Source: Pasteurella oralis (GTDB lineage: Bacteria; Pseudomonadota; Gammaproteobacteria; Enterobacterales; Pasteurellaceae). From it: 64,000 nucleotides of DNA. Position 1 is the first letter of the stretch. Every line of letters starts with the position of its first letter. The position numbers and the translations under genes were made by a program. This document shows, piece after piece, positions 63,538-64,000 of the stretch. The notes beneath the pieces were generated by a model. That model saw only the letters and a program-made list of their open reading frames with translations. It was not told the DNA's origin and did not search any database. The DNA is taken from assembly GCF_002850605.1 (NCBI RefSeq), contig NZ_NXGB01000007.1:1-64000 (forward strand), written 5' to 3'.

Positions 63538-63825
63538 ATGATTAGTTCACTATATCAAATCTTTAATAAGGGTTCGTTAAGAACCCTTTCATTTATACTT
63601 GCCATTTCGATTACGCTATGCTTTTTCTTGAATATTCACGATTTCTCAACTAATTTACGTAGTGCTCCAATTACTTTAGTATTATTGAGTATATGGGGAA
63701 CAGGGATTGTTTGGATTCATGGCATTGGCTTTGAAATTCGTTCAACTATTTGGCAGCTAGTTTTTTCGCCATTATTAGGCTATATTGCAACGATTCTTGC
63801 ATTTTGTGTTACTTGGTTAATGTAA
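63538..63825 (+). CDS. ybgE: Cyd operon protein YbgE
   Basis: A 95-aa membrane protein with three TM helices (LSFILAISITLCFFLNIHDF, PITLVLLSIWGTGIVWIHGI, LGYIATILAFCVTWLM). GIVWIHGIGFEIR is the family block. It starts five bases after cydX. Role unknown. Confidence 0.88.
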   Translation: MISSLYQIFNKGSLRTLSFILAISITLCFFLNIHDFSTNLRSAPITLVLLSIWGTGIVWIHGIGFEIRSTIWQLVFSPLLGYIATILAFCVTWLM

Positions 63826-63958
63826 TTGAATTACTTGTCCCTAAAACAAAATATCCTATGATAATGGCTTTGGGGACTTGCTTATTATTCATACAAGCTC
63901 TAAAATACGCCACCGATTTGTGATGACCAGATTTTTATAACCGAAAGGAATAGCAATT

Positions 63959-64000
63959 ATGCTAGAAAACGTATTTAATTTTCCTATTCGCGTCTATTAT
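63959..64000 (+). CDS. ybgC: Acyl-CoA thioesterase YbgC, first 14 codons
   Basis: MLENVFNFPIRVYY matches the start of the tol-pal cluster thioesterase YbgC, and the position after ybgE agrees with the cyd/tol-pal arrangement of gamma-proteobacteria. GAAAGGAAT precedes the ATG. The rest lies beyond the window. Confidence 0.8.
   Translation, partial: MLENVFNFPIRVYY

Overview
The window joins two kinds of DNA from a low-GC member of the Pasteurellaceae. Bases 37736-64000 are ordinary chromosome: metB, trxA, cobB, rluC, rne, priC, rnt, gloA, cmoA, aspS, nudB, yebC, ruvCAB and cydABX-ybgE-ybgC. Nine copies of the Haemophilus-type DNA uptake core AAGTGCGGT lie in this part. Gene order and protein sequences resemble Haemophilus influenzae and relatives, but the species cannot be fixed from sequence alone.

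Bases 1-37735 are most of an integrative and conjugative element (ICE) of the ICEHin1056 / GI-type T4SS (MPF_G) family, inserted beside the 3' end of a tRNA-Leu(UAA) gene at 37736-37822. Reading inward from the tRNA, on the minus strand: a partition and replication block (parA, dnaB-type helicase, parB, DUF2857, STY4528-type replication protein, four 40-bp iterons, TIGR03761, DUF3158, ssb); a cargo stretch of mostly unknown genes at 26386-29498, including a nonsense-interrupted fertility-inhibition-like gene; topB; DUF3577; then the conjugation block from PilL at 21944 to the TraG-N-like gene at 6391. A plus-strand group at 1356-6351 holds the last T4SS genes (TIGR03757, TraU-like TIGR03756, TIGR03755 fused to a lysozyme domain) plus a DUF1778/GNAT toxin-antitoxin pair. 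The left edge cuts an ArdC-like antirestriction gene. Integrase, relaxase and the second attachment site are not in the window and should lie beyond its left edge. No antibiotic-resistance gene was recognised.

The most unusual signals are RNA- or ssDNA-like structures in the ICE. (1) A 145-bp element occurs at 1080-1224 and 23395-23539, 136/145 identical, with a compensatory base-pair change in its terminal hairpin; a shortened copy lies at 23932-23995. (2) Five minus-strand genes (ArdC-like, 81-aa, 117-aa, DUF3577, 67-aa) have leaders of similar design: an upstream arm, a hairpin, then a pyrimidine-rich arm that can pair either with the upstream arm or with the gene's own ribosome-binding site. 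In both complete cases the 145-bp element directly precedes such a leader, so the ICE carries a duplicated regulatory module ahead of its antirestriction operon and of its DUF3577 operon. (3) The 40-bp iterons and repeats inside the STY4528-type gene share a GGAAC(C/T) half-site and may form a replication or partition locus.

In working terms the tRNA-proximal block would maintain the element after excision, the T4SS block would build the pilus and transfer channel with TraD and the VirB4-type ATPase as motors, and the leading genes at the left edge (ArdC) would protect incoming DNA.
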